Positions 8,558 to 16,508 of a DNA stretch of 64,000 bases are shown piece after piece. The notes beneath the pieces are model-generated. The model made no database searches. It was not told the origin of the DNA and saw only the letters and a program-made list of their open reading frames with translations. The DNA comes from Sphingobacteriaceae bacterium. GTDB taxonomy: Bacteria; Bacteroidota; Bacteroidia; Sphingobacteriales; Sphingobacteriaceae. Positions within the stretch are counted from its first letter, which is position 1. Every line of letters begins with the position of its first letter. The DNA is taken from contig JAGIAD010000028.1 in the NCBI GenBank assembly GCA_017745075.1, positions 62,001 through 126,000 on the forward strand, written 5' to 3'. Made by a program: the position numbers and the translations under genes.

Positions 8558-10348
8558 TTAACTCATATAATCGTTCTGCCGCATCAGCAATGCCCTGTAC
8601 TTATTAAAAATTGCTGTTTTAGAAACGAAACCTAAATATTGGTTCTGTGCCGTCAGCACTGGTAAAATCCATACATTATCCTGTTCCATTTTTGCTAGTA
8701 CCATTTTCAGGTCATCATTTTCTGTGATGGTATTCGGCGCAGGCTGAACCAGCTGGGAAGCGAGTAAATTATCCTTATTCGGATGATTGATCATTTCATT
8801 AAATAGCTCTTCAATATAAATGATGCCTTTAAAATCGCCCAGCTCATCGGTAACGGCACATATATTTTTATGCGACTGCAAAATTTCGTTCATTTTAACC
8901 GGAATAAGATCGTTCATCAGTAACTGAGGATAACTTTTTTCGATCAGGTATTTCAGTTTCATCTGGTTTAAAACCGTTGTATCCTTATCCTCATGAGATA
9001 ATAATTCTCCCTTGTCGGCCAATGCCTTAGTGTAAATGGAGTGTTTTTGCGAACTGCGGTTAATGGCGTAAGAAATTGCGGTGGTAATCATCAAAGGAAC
9101 CATTAAAATGTATCCACCTGTAATTTCAGCGATCAAAAAAATACCTGTTAAGGGCGCATGCATAATGGAACCTAAGGCAGCGGCCATACCTGCCACAATA
9201 AAATTAGAAATGTTTAGCTGTGCTATGCCTGATAGGTTCACTATATAGGCAAATATAAACCCAATTAATCCGCCCATAATTAAACTGGGAGCAAATGTAC
9301 CACCATTACCTCCTGCACCTAAGGTAACAAGAGTGGCGATAGATTTCATAAAGATAGTCACTATGGTAAACAATACAACCACAGCCGAAACGGAGCTATA
9401 GTCGGCAAAAATACTATTGTTGATTACCGTATGATAATCACCTTTTAATAAACCCTTTATTGTAATGTATCCTTCGCCATATAAAGTTGGAAATAGAAAT
9501 ACCAAAGCACCCAGCATTAAACCACCTACTATTACTTTAGTATAAGGGTGTTTGATTTTATAGAATAATCCCTTTACAGCATAATTGGCTTTGGTAAAAT
9601 AGATGGAAAATAAACCAATAAAACAAGCGAGTATAACATAGTAAAACAAGGCGTTAACCTTCCACCCTTCGGTTACCAAAAAGAAAAGCTGTTGGGTATA
9701 AAATAATCTTGCCACCACCGCTGCGGTTGCTGCCGATAACAGAAGCGGAATAAATGCAGGAATGGTAAATTCAGGCAACAGGATTTCGATAGCAAAAACG
9801 ATCCCCGCTACAGGACTGTTAAACGCACCTGCAATACCGGCAGCCGCACCACAGGCTACAAGCATGGTAACCTCACGGTATGATAACCCCAATACACGGC
9901 CAAGATTGGATCCGATTGCAGATCCGCTCGTTACAATTGGTGCCTCCAAACCAGTAGAACCACCAAAACCAACGGTAACCGCTGCGGTTATAATCTGCGA
10001 ATAAATATTATGTGCTTCTACCCTACTTGATTTTTTTGAAATGGCATAAAGCAAAGGAGTTAAACCTGTTTCGAATTTTGTTTTACGGATAAAATATTTG
10101 ATGTATAAAACCGTTAAGAAAATGCCGATCATTGGAAATATAAAGTACAGGTAATATTTATACTTCCAGTGCCAGTCTGACTGAAGAAATTCTTCGATAT
10201 GGTGGGTTAAACTTTTTAAAGCAGCGGCAGCCAATCCAGCTAAAATCCCGACAATTACGGCAAGGATTATTAAGAAATTACGGTTTGATATTTTAGATTT
10301 CCGGTACTGGTTAATCTTATCAAGGTAATTTACAAATCTGATGTACAT
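8558..10348 (-). CDS. ClC-type chloride channel/antiporter with C-terminal CBS pair
   Basis: The 596-residue protein has a ClC membrane domain (about 20-430) followed by two CBS modules (about 450-590). The gating glutamate is present (Glu135 in STGLEAP, matching GREGP), and so is the third anion-binding motif (GGNGGTFAPSL, matching GxFxP). The first motif, normally GSGIP, reads TGLTP (94-98), so the serine that coordinates the central anion is missing. ClC proteins move chloride or similar anions, often as H+ antiporters; the CBS pair usually senses adenine nucleotides. It has no operon partner: an RluA-type gene lies 75 bases further along the same strand. Anion specificity cannot be told from this. 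Confidence 0.93.
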   Translation of the reverse strand: MYIRFVNYLDKINQYRKSKISNRNFLIILAVIVGILAGLAAAALKSLTHHIEEFLQSDWHWKYKYYLYFIFPMIGIFLTVLYIKYFIRKTKFETGLTPLLYAISKKSSRVEAHNIYSQIITAAVTVGFGGSTGLEAPIVTSGSAIGSNLGRVLGLSYREVTMLVACGAAAGIAGAFNSPVAGIVFAIEILLPEFTIPAFIPLLLSAATAAVVARLFYTQQLFFLVTEGWKVNALFYYVILACFIGLFSIYFTKANYAVKGLFYKIKHPYTKVIVGGLMLGALVFLFPTLYGEGYITIKGLLKGDYHTVINNSIFADYSSVSAVVVLFTIVTIFMKSIATLVTLGAGGNGGTFAPSLIMGGLIGFIFAYIVNLSGIAQLNISNFIVAGMAAALGSIMHAPLTGIFLIAEITGGYILMVPLMITTAISYAINRSSQKHSIYTKALADKGELLSHEDKDTTVLNQMKLKYLIEKSYPQLLMNDLIPVKMNEILQSHKNICAVTDELGDFKGIIYIEELFNEMINHPNKDNLLASQLVQPAPNTITENDDLKMVLAKMEQDNVWILPVLTAQNQYLGFVSKTAIFNKYRALLMRQNDYMS

Positions 10349-10423
10349 TCTATTGTTTTTTTAATAGAGGGCGATGCCCAAAAGTAACAAAAACAAAGAT
10401 AGAAGCCAATTTAAAGCCTTCTT

Positions 10424-11146
10424 TTATGCATCAAACTTATCCAATAGCTTAATTAATGTTGCGAAATCTTTTGGGTATGGTGCATCGATCACAATATCCT
10501 GATCGTTGAGTCCTTTAAAAACCAAATGGCGGGCATGTAAAGCAAAACGTTTCATGATAGGCTGTTCATCTTCACCCTTGGTTAATTTATAGCCCCTTTT
10601 AATCGAAGAAAGAAAAACCGGTTTACCCTTATACATCTCGTCGCCTACAATAGCAGCTCTTTGCGTGGCGAGGTGAATACGGATCTGGTGCATTCTGCCG
10701 GTAATCGGTTTACACTCTACCAAAGTATAGTGTTTATAGTATTTTAAAGAATTGAATATCGTTTCTGCCCGTTTTCCTTCGGCCCTGTCAATGGTTACAT
10801 TTTTATTGCCATCATTTAAAATCGGTAGGTCAACTGTTAAATCATCAAAAATAACGTGCCCATCTACCACTGCATGGTAGGTTTTATTCACCTTTCTTCT
10901 TTCGAACTGCATAGAAGCATGGCGGTAACCCTCAGGGTTTTTTGCAATAATTAAAGCACCGGAAGTTTCTTTATCCAATCGGTGGCAAACCTGTGCATCG
11001 TCACTGTATTGTTTAGCCAGGCGCAACACATTGGTTTCACCTGATCCGCCACGCTCATCAAGCGAAGCTAAAAACGGAGGTTTGTTGATTACAATAAAAT
11101 CGTTGTCTTCAAAAAGAATAAGGTCCTTAAAATTTGTAAATTTCAA
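10424..11146 (-). CDS. RluA-family RNA pseudouridine synthase
   Basis: Converts uridine to pseudouridine in rRNA or tRNA. The catalytic motif HRLDKETSG (55-63, catalytic Asp58) is intact, as are GRMHQIRIHLA and the C-terminal LHARHLVF. At 240 residues it lacks the N-terminal S4 RNA-binding domain of RluC/RluD, so it belongs with the short members (RluA/TruC-like). The exact target uridine cannot be assigned. Transcribed leftward; the start follows a 315-base intergenic region full of palindromes. Confidence 0.92.
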   Translation of the reverse strand: MKFTNFKDLILFEDNDFIVINKPPFLASLDERGGSGETNVLRLAKQYSDDAQVCHRLDKETSGALIIAKNPEGYRHASMQFERRKVNKTYHAVVDGHVIFDDLTVDLPILNDGNKNVTIDRAEGKRAETIFNSLKYYKHYTLVECKPITGRMHQIRIHLATQRAAIVGDEMYKGKPVFLSSIKRGYKLTKGEDEQPIMKRFALHARHLVFKGLNDQDIVIDAPYPKDFATLIKLLDKFDA

Positions 11147-11461
11147 ACTGTACTTTAATTAATGAAGCGCAAAAATACGATTTTATTTTTTAAGGCGGTG
11201 GCCACCCTGAATTTATTTCAGGGGCTTAATAAGAAGGCTGCTGAAGTGAATACAGAGCAGCAATATGTTTGTCATTCTGAACGCAGTGAAGAATCTACTG
11301 CTTAAAAGATTCTTCGTGCCTCAGAATGACAGAAGCGGAATGGAGAAATCTAGAGAGGCAGATTTTAGTTACGCTACGCACTATGCAGCATAAAAAAACA
11401 CAGATTAATCATCAGAAAAATATCTGTGTTAATCTGTGTCTATATTTGTGGTGAAAATTAC
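11147..11461. repeat. intergenic palindrome cluster
   Basis: No gene is seen. Two palindromic units are present. (1) GTCATTCTGA (11271-11280) pairs with TCAGAATGAC (11321-11330), and inside it GAAGAATCT (11288-11296) pairs with AGATTCTTC (11307-11315); it is followed by a GCGGAATGGAGAAATCT tail. (2) ACACAGATTAA (11398-11408) and TTAATCTGTGT (11429-11439) form an 11-bp perfect inverted repeat. The leading part (about 11196-11250) resembles bases 56281-56345. Confidence 0.7.
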
Positions 11462-12151
11462 TTAAGCAAGTTCAAACTTATAGCCTACCCCTTTTACCGT
11501 TGAAACATACGTTTCGCCCAATTTTTCCCTTAACTTACGGATGTGCACATCAATGGTTCTGTTGGTTACCACAACTGAATCTTCCCATATATTTTTCAGG
11601 ATCGATTCGCGGGTGTAAACCTTTCCAGGTTTCGAAGCCAACAAATACAGCAATTCAAATTCCTTTTTGGCCAGCACTACTTTGTTACCACCCTGAAAAA
11701 CCAGGTAAGCTTCACGGTCGATCACCAAATCGCCAATTTCCAGCTTGTTTTCAGATACTTCTTCAGTTCCGGTGTTTCTTCTTAATATTGCGTTAATGCG
11801 GCTAACCAAGGCACGTGGTTTGATCGGTTTTGCAATATAATCATCAGCACCAACGTTAAAACCAGCAATTTCGGAATATTCTTCACTCCTGGCAGTTAAG
11901 AATACCATAAAAGTGTTTTTAAATTCAGGAATTGCACGCATTAAACGGCAAGCTTCTATCCCATCCATTTTAGGCATCATAATATCCAGGATGATTAAAT
12001 CCGGATGAACCTTTTTCGCAACAGTAATTCCTTCCTGGCCATTGGTAGCTGTGAAAACCTGATAACCTTCTTTTTTTAGGTTATATTCAATAAGTTCCAG
12101 AATATCTGGTTCATCATCAACAATTAATATTTTCTGACCTGCGTTGTTCAT
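11462..12151 (-). CDS. OmpR/PhoB-family response regulator
   Basis: The receiver domain (1-120) has D13-D14, phosphoacceptor Asp56 (LDIMMP) and the conserved Lys near 107 (DYIAKPIKPR). The winged-helix DNA-binding domain (about 130-229) includes KKEFELLYLLASKPGKVYTR and the C-terminal RTIDVHIRKLREKLG recognition helix. At 229 residues it is full length and close in style to PhoB/PhoP. No histidine kinase is next to it, so the signal is unknown. A near-consensus -7 element (TACTTTCG, minus strand, around 12170) lies just upstream. It may autoregulate, as many of the family do, but no repeat operator was found. Confidence 0.93.
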   Translation of the reverse strand: MNNAGQKILIVDDEPDILELIEYNLKKEGYQVFTATNGQEGITVAKKVHPDLIILDIMMPKMDGIEACRLMRAIPEFKNTFMVFLTARSEEYSEIAGFNVGADDYIAKPIKPRALVSRINAILRRNTGTEEVSENKLEIGDLVIDREAYLVFQGGNKVVLAKKEFELLYLLASKPGKVYTRESILKNIWEDSVVVTNRTIDVHIRKLREKLGETYVSTVKGVGYKFELA

Positions 12152-12254
12152 AGTTAAATATTTGTTACGAAAGTAGCATCTGTGATGCAGTAATTGGTTA
12201 AGCTTAAGTTAAGAAATTGTTAATTACTTAAATTAGTTTAACATGGATTTTTTT

Positions 12255-13367
12255 TTAACGTAACGTTTTGGCTAAAAATGCTTCTAATTCATCTCCCCGA
12301 AGGTTTTTAGCTATAATTTTTCCTGACGGATCAATAAGATAAGAAGTTGGGATTGCCTGTACCTGGTATTTTTTTACCGTTTCTCCATTAAAATCTTTCA
12401 ATTCTGAAACATGGGTCCAGGTTAATCCGTCAGCCTTTATCGCACCTAACCACGCTGCTTTGTCGGTATCTAACGAAATACCAATGATGTCAAAGTTTTT
12501 GCTTTTATATTTATTGTAAACCTTAACTACATTAGGATTTTCCTGACGGCATGGCTGGCACCATGAAGCCCAAAAATCGATCAGCACATATTTTCCTTTA
12601 TAATCTGATAAACTTACCGGTTTATTATCAGCGGTATTAATAGTGAAAGCAGGCGCAACCTGACCTACCTGAACAGCTTTTAACAAGGCCATCTGTTTTA
12701 CAAAGGTATCTACAGTGGCATTGCCTTTAATTTCTTCTTTAATCTCATCGGCAAACTGCACTAGTTCTGCTTCAAACTCCTGTGGACTTAAAGTATTCAT
12801 TGCATAAAAACTTGCAAGTGTTCCTTTATTATCTTTCGCAAATTTAATGATCTGTGTATTTAGCTGATTAATATAAGATTCGTACTGTGGTTTCATAGAT
12901 TCTAGCACAGCTGCCCTATTTTGCGGCTGTTTTGAAACTTTTGCTTCAAAATCTGCCTGCAGTTTTTCTACCTGTTGGGCAAAATTATTTCTGATGGCAT
13001 TCAGTTCTGATAGTTTATCTACTTCATTTGCACCAGAAATTTTGTAAGCCATGGTTTTATCCGCTATATCAGCTTCTAGTTTGATTTCGTCGCCATTTTT
13101 TGCAATCAACATAAACTCATGATTGCCTAACGATATCCTGAAAAAATCAACAGATGGGGTTTTGCGTGTAAACTTAAATTCTCCTTTTTCTGATAAATTG
13201 GTCGAATCAATTGCAACCATATTGCTGTTTTGCATACCATATAAAAGCACTTTCTTCTCCGTTCCGGGATTTTTGAAAGTTCCATCAATGGTAAAGCTGT
13301 CTTTTGGTTTACATGCCGTGAAAGCAATAGCGATCAGCATGATCAGGCTCAATTGTTTTAGTCTCAT
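12255..13367 (-). CDS. TlpA-like thiol-disulfide lipoprotein with DUF4369-like N-terminus
   Basis: A lipoprotein signal (MRLKQLSLIMLIAIAFTAC, lipobox FTAC) predicts anchoring to a membrane facing the periplasm. Residues about 25-130 look like the DUF4369 domain found in Bacteroidota. Residues about 230-370 form a thioredoxin fold with the redox pair Cys270 and Cys273 (WASWCQPCRQE) and the cis-Pro segment QAIPTSYLID. Such proteins reduce or exchange periplasmic disulfides, for example in cytochrome c maturation or stress. Its ATG overlaps the gatB stop by one base (TAATG), so translation is likely coupled to gatB, an odd functional pairing. Confidence 0.9.
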   Translation of the reverse strand: MRLKQLSLIMLIAIAFTACKPKDSFTIDGTFKNPGTEKKVLLYGMQNSNMVAIDSTNLSEKGEFKFTRKTPSVDFFRISLGNHEFMLIAKNGDEIKLEADIADKTMAYKISGANEVDKLSELNAIRNNFAQQVEKLQADFEAKVSKQPQNRAAVLESMKPQYESYINQLNTQIIKFAKDNKGTLASFYAMNTLSPQEFEAELVQFADEIKEEIKGNATVDTFVKQMALLKAVQVGQVAPAFTINTADNKPVSLSDYKGKYVLIDFWASWCQPCRQENPNVVKVYNKYKSKNFDIIGISLDTDKAAWLGAIKADGLTWTHVSELKDFNGETVKKYQVQAIPTSYLIDPSGKIIAKNLRGDELEAFLAKTLR

Positions 13368-14830
13368 TATTTCAGTTTTTCAAGTATTAATCCATTTAAT
13401 TTTTTTGCATCAGCTTTACCCTTGGCCAGTTTCATTACATCGCCGACAAATAAACCTAAAACGCCTTTTTTTCCTTTCTTGTACGCTTCTACCTGTTGAG
13501 GATATTTATTTAACACTTCGTCAATAAAACCACTTAATTCGTCTCCGTTTTCAGAGATGAGTAAATTTAATGATTGTGCCAAATCAGCCACTTTTACGTC
13601 TTCCTGTAATTCAATTGCAGGTAATAATTGTTGAATTGCAATCTGCTGGGTAATTTTTTTATCATCAACCAGGTTAATCGCCTCAGCCAACTGCACAGGT
13701 TTTACTTTAAAGGCTGCAATGCTAATCCCTTTTTCATTCAAAACAGCCCTTATCGGACCAATTAACCAATTGATCAGGCTTTTTTTGTTATTTACAACAG
13801 TTTTGGCTGTATTAAAATAAGCCAGTAGATCCAAATCTTCTGCAAATAATGCCGAATCGGCCTTACTGATCCCAAATTCCGCAATCATTTGCGCTGAAAT
13901 CTCATTTGGCAAAGGTGGCATCGAAGATTTAATCTCTGCCAGCCAATCGTCTGAAATATAAATAGGCTGCAGGTCAGGATCTGAAAAATAACGGTAATCG
14001 TTTGCTTCTTCTTTGGTACGCATTGGAGAAGTAGTCCCTTTATCTGCATCAAAATTCAGGGTACTCTGAATAATCTGTCCGCCATTACTGATCACTTCTA
14101 GCTGACGGCCAAATTCGAAATCCATAGCCCTGCGTACATTACGCATAGAGTTTAGGTTTTTTACTTCACAGCGGGTTCCAAATTCGGTACTACCCTTTGG
14201 GCGTATCGAAATATTGGCATCGCAACGCAAACTGCCCTCTTCCATATTGCCGTCACTTACATTTAAGTGCCTCACCAATTTCCTGATTTCGCTCAGCAAT
14301 ACTGAAGCTTCTTCCGAACTGCGGATATCAGGTTCGGTTACAATCTCGATCAGAGGTACCCCTGCACGGTTTAAGTCAACCAGCGAATAGTTATCGTCCT
14401 GATCGTGGATACTTTTACCCGCATCTTCCTCCAGGTGGATCCGGTTAATACCAACCTTTTTTGTAGAGCCATCAGCTAGCTGAAGCTCCAAAAAGCCATT
14501 TACGCAGATTGGTTGATTATCCTGCGTAATCTGGTAGCCTTTCGGCAGATCGGCGTAGAAATAATTTTTTCTGTCGAAATGATTAACCTGGTTGATGGTG
14601 CAGTTTAAGGCCAGCCCGATTCTGACAGCTTTTTCTATTACTTCTTTATTCAGCTTAGGCAATGCTCCGGGTAACGCCAGCGAAACGGTTGATACATTTT
14701 GATTGGGCAAAGCTCCGAAAGATGCACTATCAGCAGAAAATATTTTAGTATTTGTATTTAGCTGAACGTGGATTTCTAATCCTGAAACGAGTTCGAAGGC
14801 AGTTTGGGGGCTTGTTTCTTGTAAAGGCAT
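13367..14830 (-). CDS. gatB: Asp/Glu-tRNA amidotransferase subunit B
   Basis: The kinase-like subunit of the GatCAB complex, which turns mischarged Glu-tRNA(Gln) or Asp-tRNA(Asn) into the correct amide form. Signatures visible are VSGLEIHVQLNT near the N-terminus, the DLNRAGVPLIEIVTEPD motif, RCDANISIRPKGS, and a C-terminal YqeY-like helical tail (about 340-487). At 487 residues it is full length. gatA and gatC are not in the window, as is common when the subunits are unlinked. The stop overlaps the start of the TlpA-like lipoprotein gene. Confidence 0.97.
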   Translation of the reverse strand: MPLQETSPQTAFELVSGLEIHVQLNTNTKIFSADSASFGALPNQNVSTVSLALPGALPKLNKEVIEKAVRIGLALNCTINQVNHFDRKNYFYADLPKGYQITQDNQPICVNGFLELQLADGSTKKVGINRIHLEEDAGKSIHDQDDNYSLVDLNRAGVPLIEIVTEPDIRSSEEASVLLSEIRKLVRHLNVSDGNMEEGSLRCDANISIRPKGSTEFGTRCEVKNLNSMRNVRRAMDFEFGRQLEVISNGGQIIQSTLNFDADKGTTSPMRTKEEANDYRYFSDPDLQPIYISDDWLAEIKSSMPPLPNEISAQMIAEFGISKADSALFAEDLDLLAYFNTAKTVVNNKKSLINWLIGPIRAVLNEKGISIAAFKVKPVQLAEAINLVDDKKITQQIAIQQLLPAIELQEDVKVADLAQSLNLLISENGDELSGFIDEVLNKYPQQVEAYKKGKKGVLGLFVGDVMKLAKGKADAKKLNGLILEKLK

Positions 14831-14912
14831 TAAAGCTTTGTATTATTGTAAGTTTTATTAACCACAGTTTACCATTTATACAGGTTTAATCTATAGTTAA
14901 ATATTATTGTGT

Positions 14913-14920
14913 CAAATATA
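14913..14920 (-). promoter_or_regulatory. candidate gatB -7 promoter element
   Basis: The minus strand reads TATATTTG, an exact TAnnTTTG match, about 85 bases before the gatB start. No good TTG box lies at the expected distance, so confidence is limited. Confidence 0.35.
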
Positions 14921-15254
14921 GTTATTATTTAGTTTTTCGTTAAAAAAGGCTCGAAGGAGAAATTTTTAAAAACTCTTGCCAATAACTGCAGGTAATGAGA
15001 TAAGATAGCGGTATTGGTTATCGATGTTGTTTTGCCTGTTTACCTAGGTTCCACGATTAATGAATAAACCTCTTTAGTTCATTCATTGCTTTTTTAAGTT
15101 TTTGTAAATGAGATATTTGGAGTATATTGAGTAATTCAATGAGGCCTAAATTCCCTGTTAATCGAATAAGCTTTATATATAATTCTCACCAAAAAACCAT
15201 AACCAAGTTTGCTACAAAAATGCTGTAAAAGTGTTCCTTTTTATCCAATAATTT

Positions 15255-15270
15255 TTGGCACGTATTTGGT
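15255..15270 (+). promoter_or_regulatory. sigma-54-like -24/-12 promoter, copy 1
   Basis: TTGGCACG-N4-TGGT. The invariant GG (15257-15258) and the -12 G (15269) are 12 bases apart as in sigma-54 promoters. It lies 32 bases before the ATG at 15302. The downstream leader ACACACAAA is shared with copy 2. Confidence 0.6.
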
Positions 15271-15301
15271 ATTGAATAAAAACACACAAATTAAATTGGT
15301 T

Positions 15302-15793
15302 ATGAAAAGATTATTTTTTATTGCTGCATTAATGATGGTTTCATTTTTCAGCATTCCGGCAAAAGCTCAGTTAAATGTGAACGTGAATATTGGTTCACAA
15401 CCCTTATGGGGACCAGTGGGATATGATCATGTAGATTATTATTACCTTCCTGACATAGAAAGCTATTATTATGTTCCGAAGAGACAGTTTGTATACCTGA
15501 ATGGAAACGATTGGGTTTTTTCGAATTCTTTACCAGGCAGGTATAGCAATTACGATTTATACAGCGGTTATAAAGTAGTAGTTAATTCGCCAAGACCATA
15601 TCTGAATTTCAGAAATGATAAGGTAAAGTATGCAAAATATAAAGGTAATAAAGGTCAGTTAATCATCAGAGATAGCCGAGATAGTAGATATTATGAGATA
15701 AAAGGGCATCCACATGGCATGCCTCCAGGACAAGCTAAAAAAATCTTTGGAAAAGAGAATAAGGGCAAAGGTCATGGAAATGGCAAACATTAG
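15302..15793 (+). CDS. secreted Tyr-rich protein with His/Gly/Lys-rich tail, paralogue 1
   Basis: Function unknown. I start it at the ATG at 15302 because a signal peptide follows directly (MKRLFFIAALMMVSFFSIPAKAQ) and the sigma-54-like promoter lies just upstream. The mature part (about 140 residues) begins with short alternating beta-like repeats (LNVNVNIGSQPLW). It then has the block DHVDYYYLPDIESYYYVP and RQFVYL, shared with the next gene. The C-terminus is rich in Gly, Lys and His (GKGHGNGKH), which could bind metal or anionic polymers; that is a guess. It is probably periplasmic or surface-exposed. A tandem copy with the same layout follows after 123 bases. Confidence 0.8.
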   Translation: MKRLFFIAALMMVSFFSIPAKAQLNVNVNIGSQPLWGPVGYDHVDYYYLPDIESYYYVPKRQFVYLNGNDWVFSNSLPGRYSNYDLYSGYKVVVNSPRPYLNFRNDKVKYAKYKGNKGQLIIRDSRDSRYYEIKGHPHGMPPGQAKKIFGKENKGKGHGNGKH

Positions 15794-15814
15794 CCTATCA
15801 TATTAAATTAAGTT

Positions 15815-15846
15815 AAAGGGAGTTTCGAAAGATGCTCCTTTTTTAT
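15815..15846 (+). terminator. terminator after paralogue 1
   Basis: AAAGGGAG and CTCCTTTTTT are separated by a loop of about 12 bases, with the T-run at 15839-15844. This suggests the two paralogues are transcribed separately. Confidence 0.55.
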
Positions 15847-15867
15847 TTCTCTGTTACAATAGAAGTT

Positions 15868-15883
15868 TTGGCACAGCGTTTGA
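15868..15883 (+). promoter_or_regulatory. sigma-54-like -24/-12 promoter, copy 2
   Basis: TTGGCACA-N4-TTGA, with GG at 15870-15871 and the -12 G at 15882: the same 12-base spacing as copy 1. It lies 34 bases before the ATG at 15917, and the leader again contains ACACACAAA. Confidence 0.65.
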
Positions 15884-15916
15884 ATTACTGAAGCACACAC
15901 AAATAAATAGATTATT

Positions 15917-16423
15917 ATGAAAAAGTTATTCATCATTTCCGCGATTTTAGGTATCGTGGCTTTAACGTCTAATCAATCTAACGCTCAGGTAAGTATTAAT
16001 TTAAATATTGGCGCACAACCTGCATGGGTTCCGGCCGGCTACCAGAGCGTTGATTATTATTATCTCCCGGAAGTACAATCCTATTATTGTGTTCCGCAGA
16101 GACAGTTTGTTTACTTAAGCGGAAGCAGGTGGATACGTTCAAGATATTTACCGGCCAGATATAGAGGTTATGATCTGCATCACGGAAGGAAAATTGTAAT
16201 GTACGGAAATAATCCATACCGCAATTTTAATGAACATAGGGTAACTTACATCAGCCATAACAATTATTACCGCTCATCTTATGGTGGCGGAAACAGGATC
16301 AGATACAATTCTCCTCGATATGATTATAGGCCTTACCGCGAAAAAAACTGGCATCGCGAAGGACGGGGCGATTTCATGTCAAGAGGCCATGGCCACGGTG
16401 GTGGAAAACACGGCAGACATTAA
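15917..16423 (+). CDS. secreted Tyr-rich protein with His-rich tail, paralogue 2
   Basis: The 168-residue protein has a signal peptide (MKKLFIISAILGIVALTSNQSNAQ). It shares with its upstream neighbour the pattern V-x-N-x-N-I-G-x-Q-P-x-W-x-P-x-G-Y, VDYYYLPE, a second SYY-x-VP motif, RQFVYL-x-G, LP-x-RY and YDL. The tail is Arg/Tyr-rich and then His/Gly-rich (GHGHGGGKHGRH). The two genes are a tandem duplication that has diverged mainly in the tail. Function is unknown; the matching sigma-54-like promoters suggest both respond to one signal. A strong terminator follows. Confidence 0.82.
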   Translation: MKKLFIISAILGIVALTSNQSNAQVSINLNIGAQPAWVPAGYQSVDYYYLPEVQSYYCVPQRQFVYLSGSRWIRSRYLPARYRGYDLHHGRKIVMYGNNPYRNFNEHRVTYISHNNYYRSSYGGGNRIRYNSPRYDYRPYREKNWHREGRGDFMSRGHGHGGGKHGRH

Positions 16424-16432
16424 TAAAAAACA

Positions 16433-16459
16433 AAAAAGAGGCTTTAGGCCTCTTTTTTT
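16433..16459. terminator. bidirectional terminator between paralogue 2 and alaS
   Basis: A-run, GAGGC-TTTAG-GCCTC, T-run. It lies between convergent genes and can serve both. Confidence 0.75.
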
Positions 16460-16508
16460 ATGTTTAGTGTTACCCAAAATTTACATCTTGGGTATTTCAT
16501 TTTGTATA

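Larger units (their letters stand above)
14831..15301. other. 471-base divergent intergenic region
   Basis: AT-rich spacer between leftward gatB and the rightward secreted paralogues. It contains a possible gatB -7 element (14913-14920) and the sigma-54-like promoter at 15255-15270. A reading frame that extends the next gene upstream to 15209 runs through the promoter and is unlikely to be translated. Nothing else was recognised. Confidence 0.6.
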
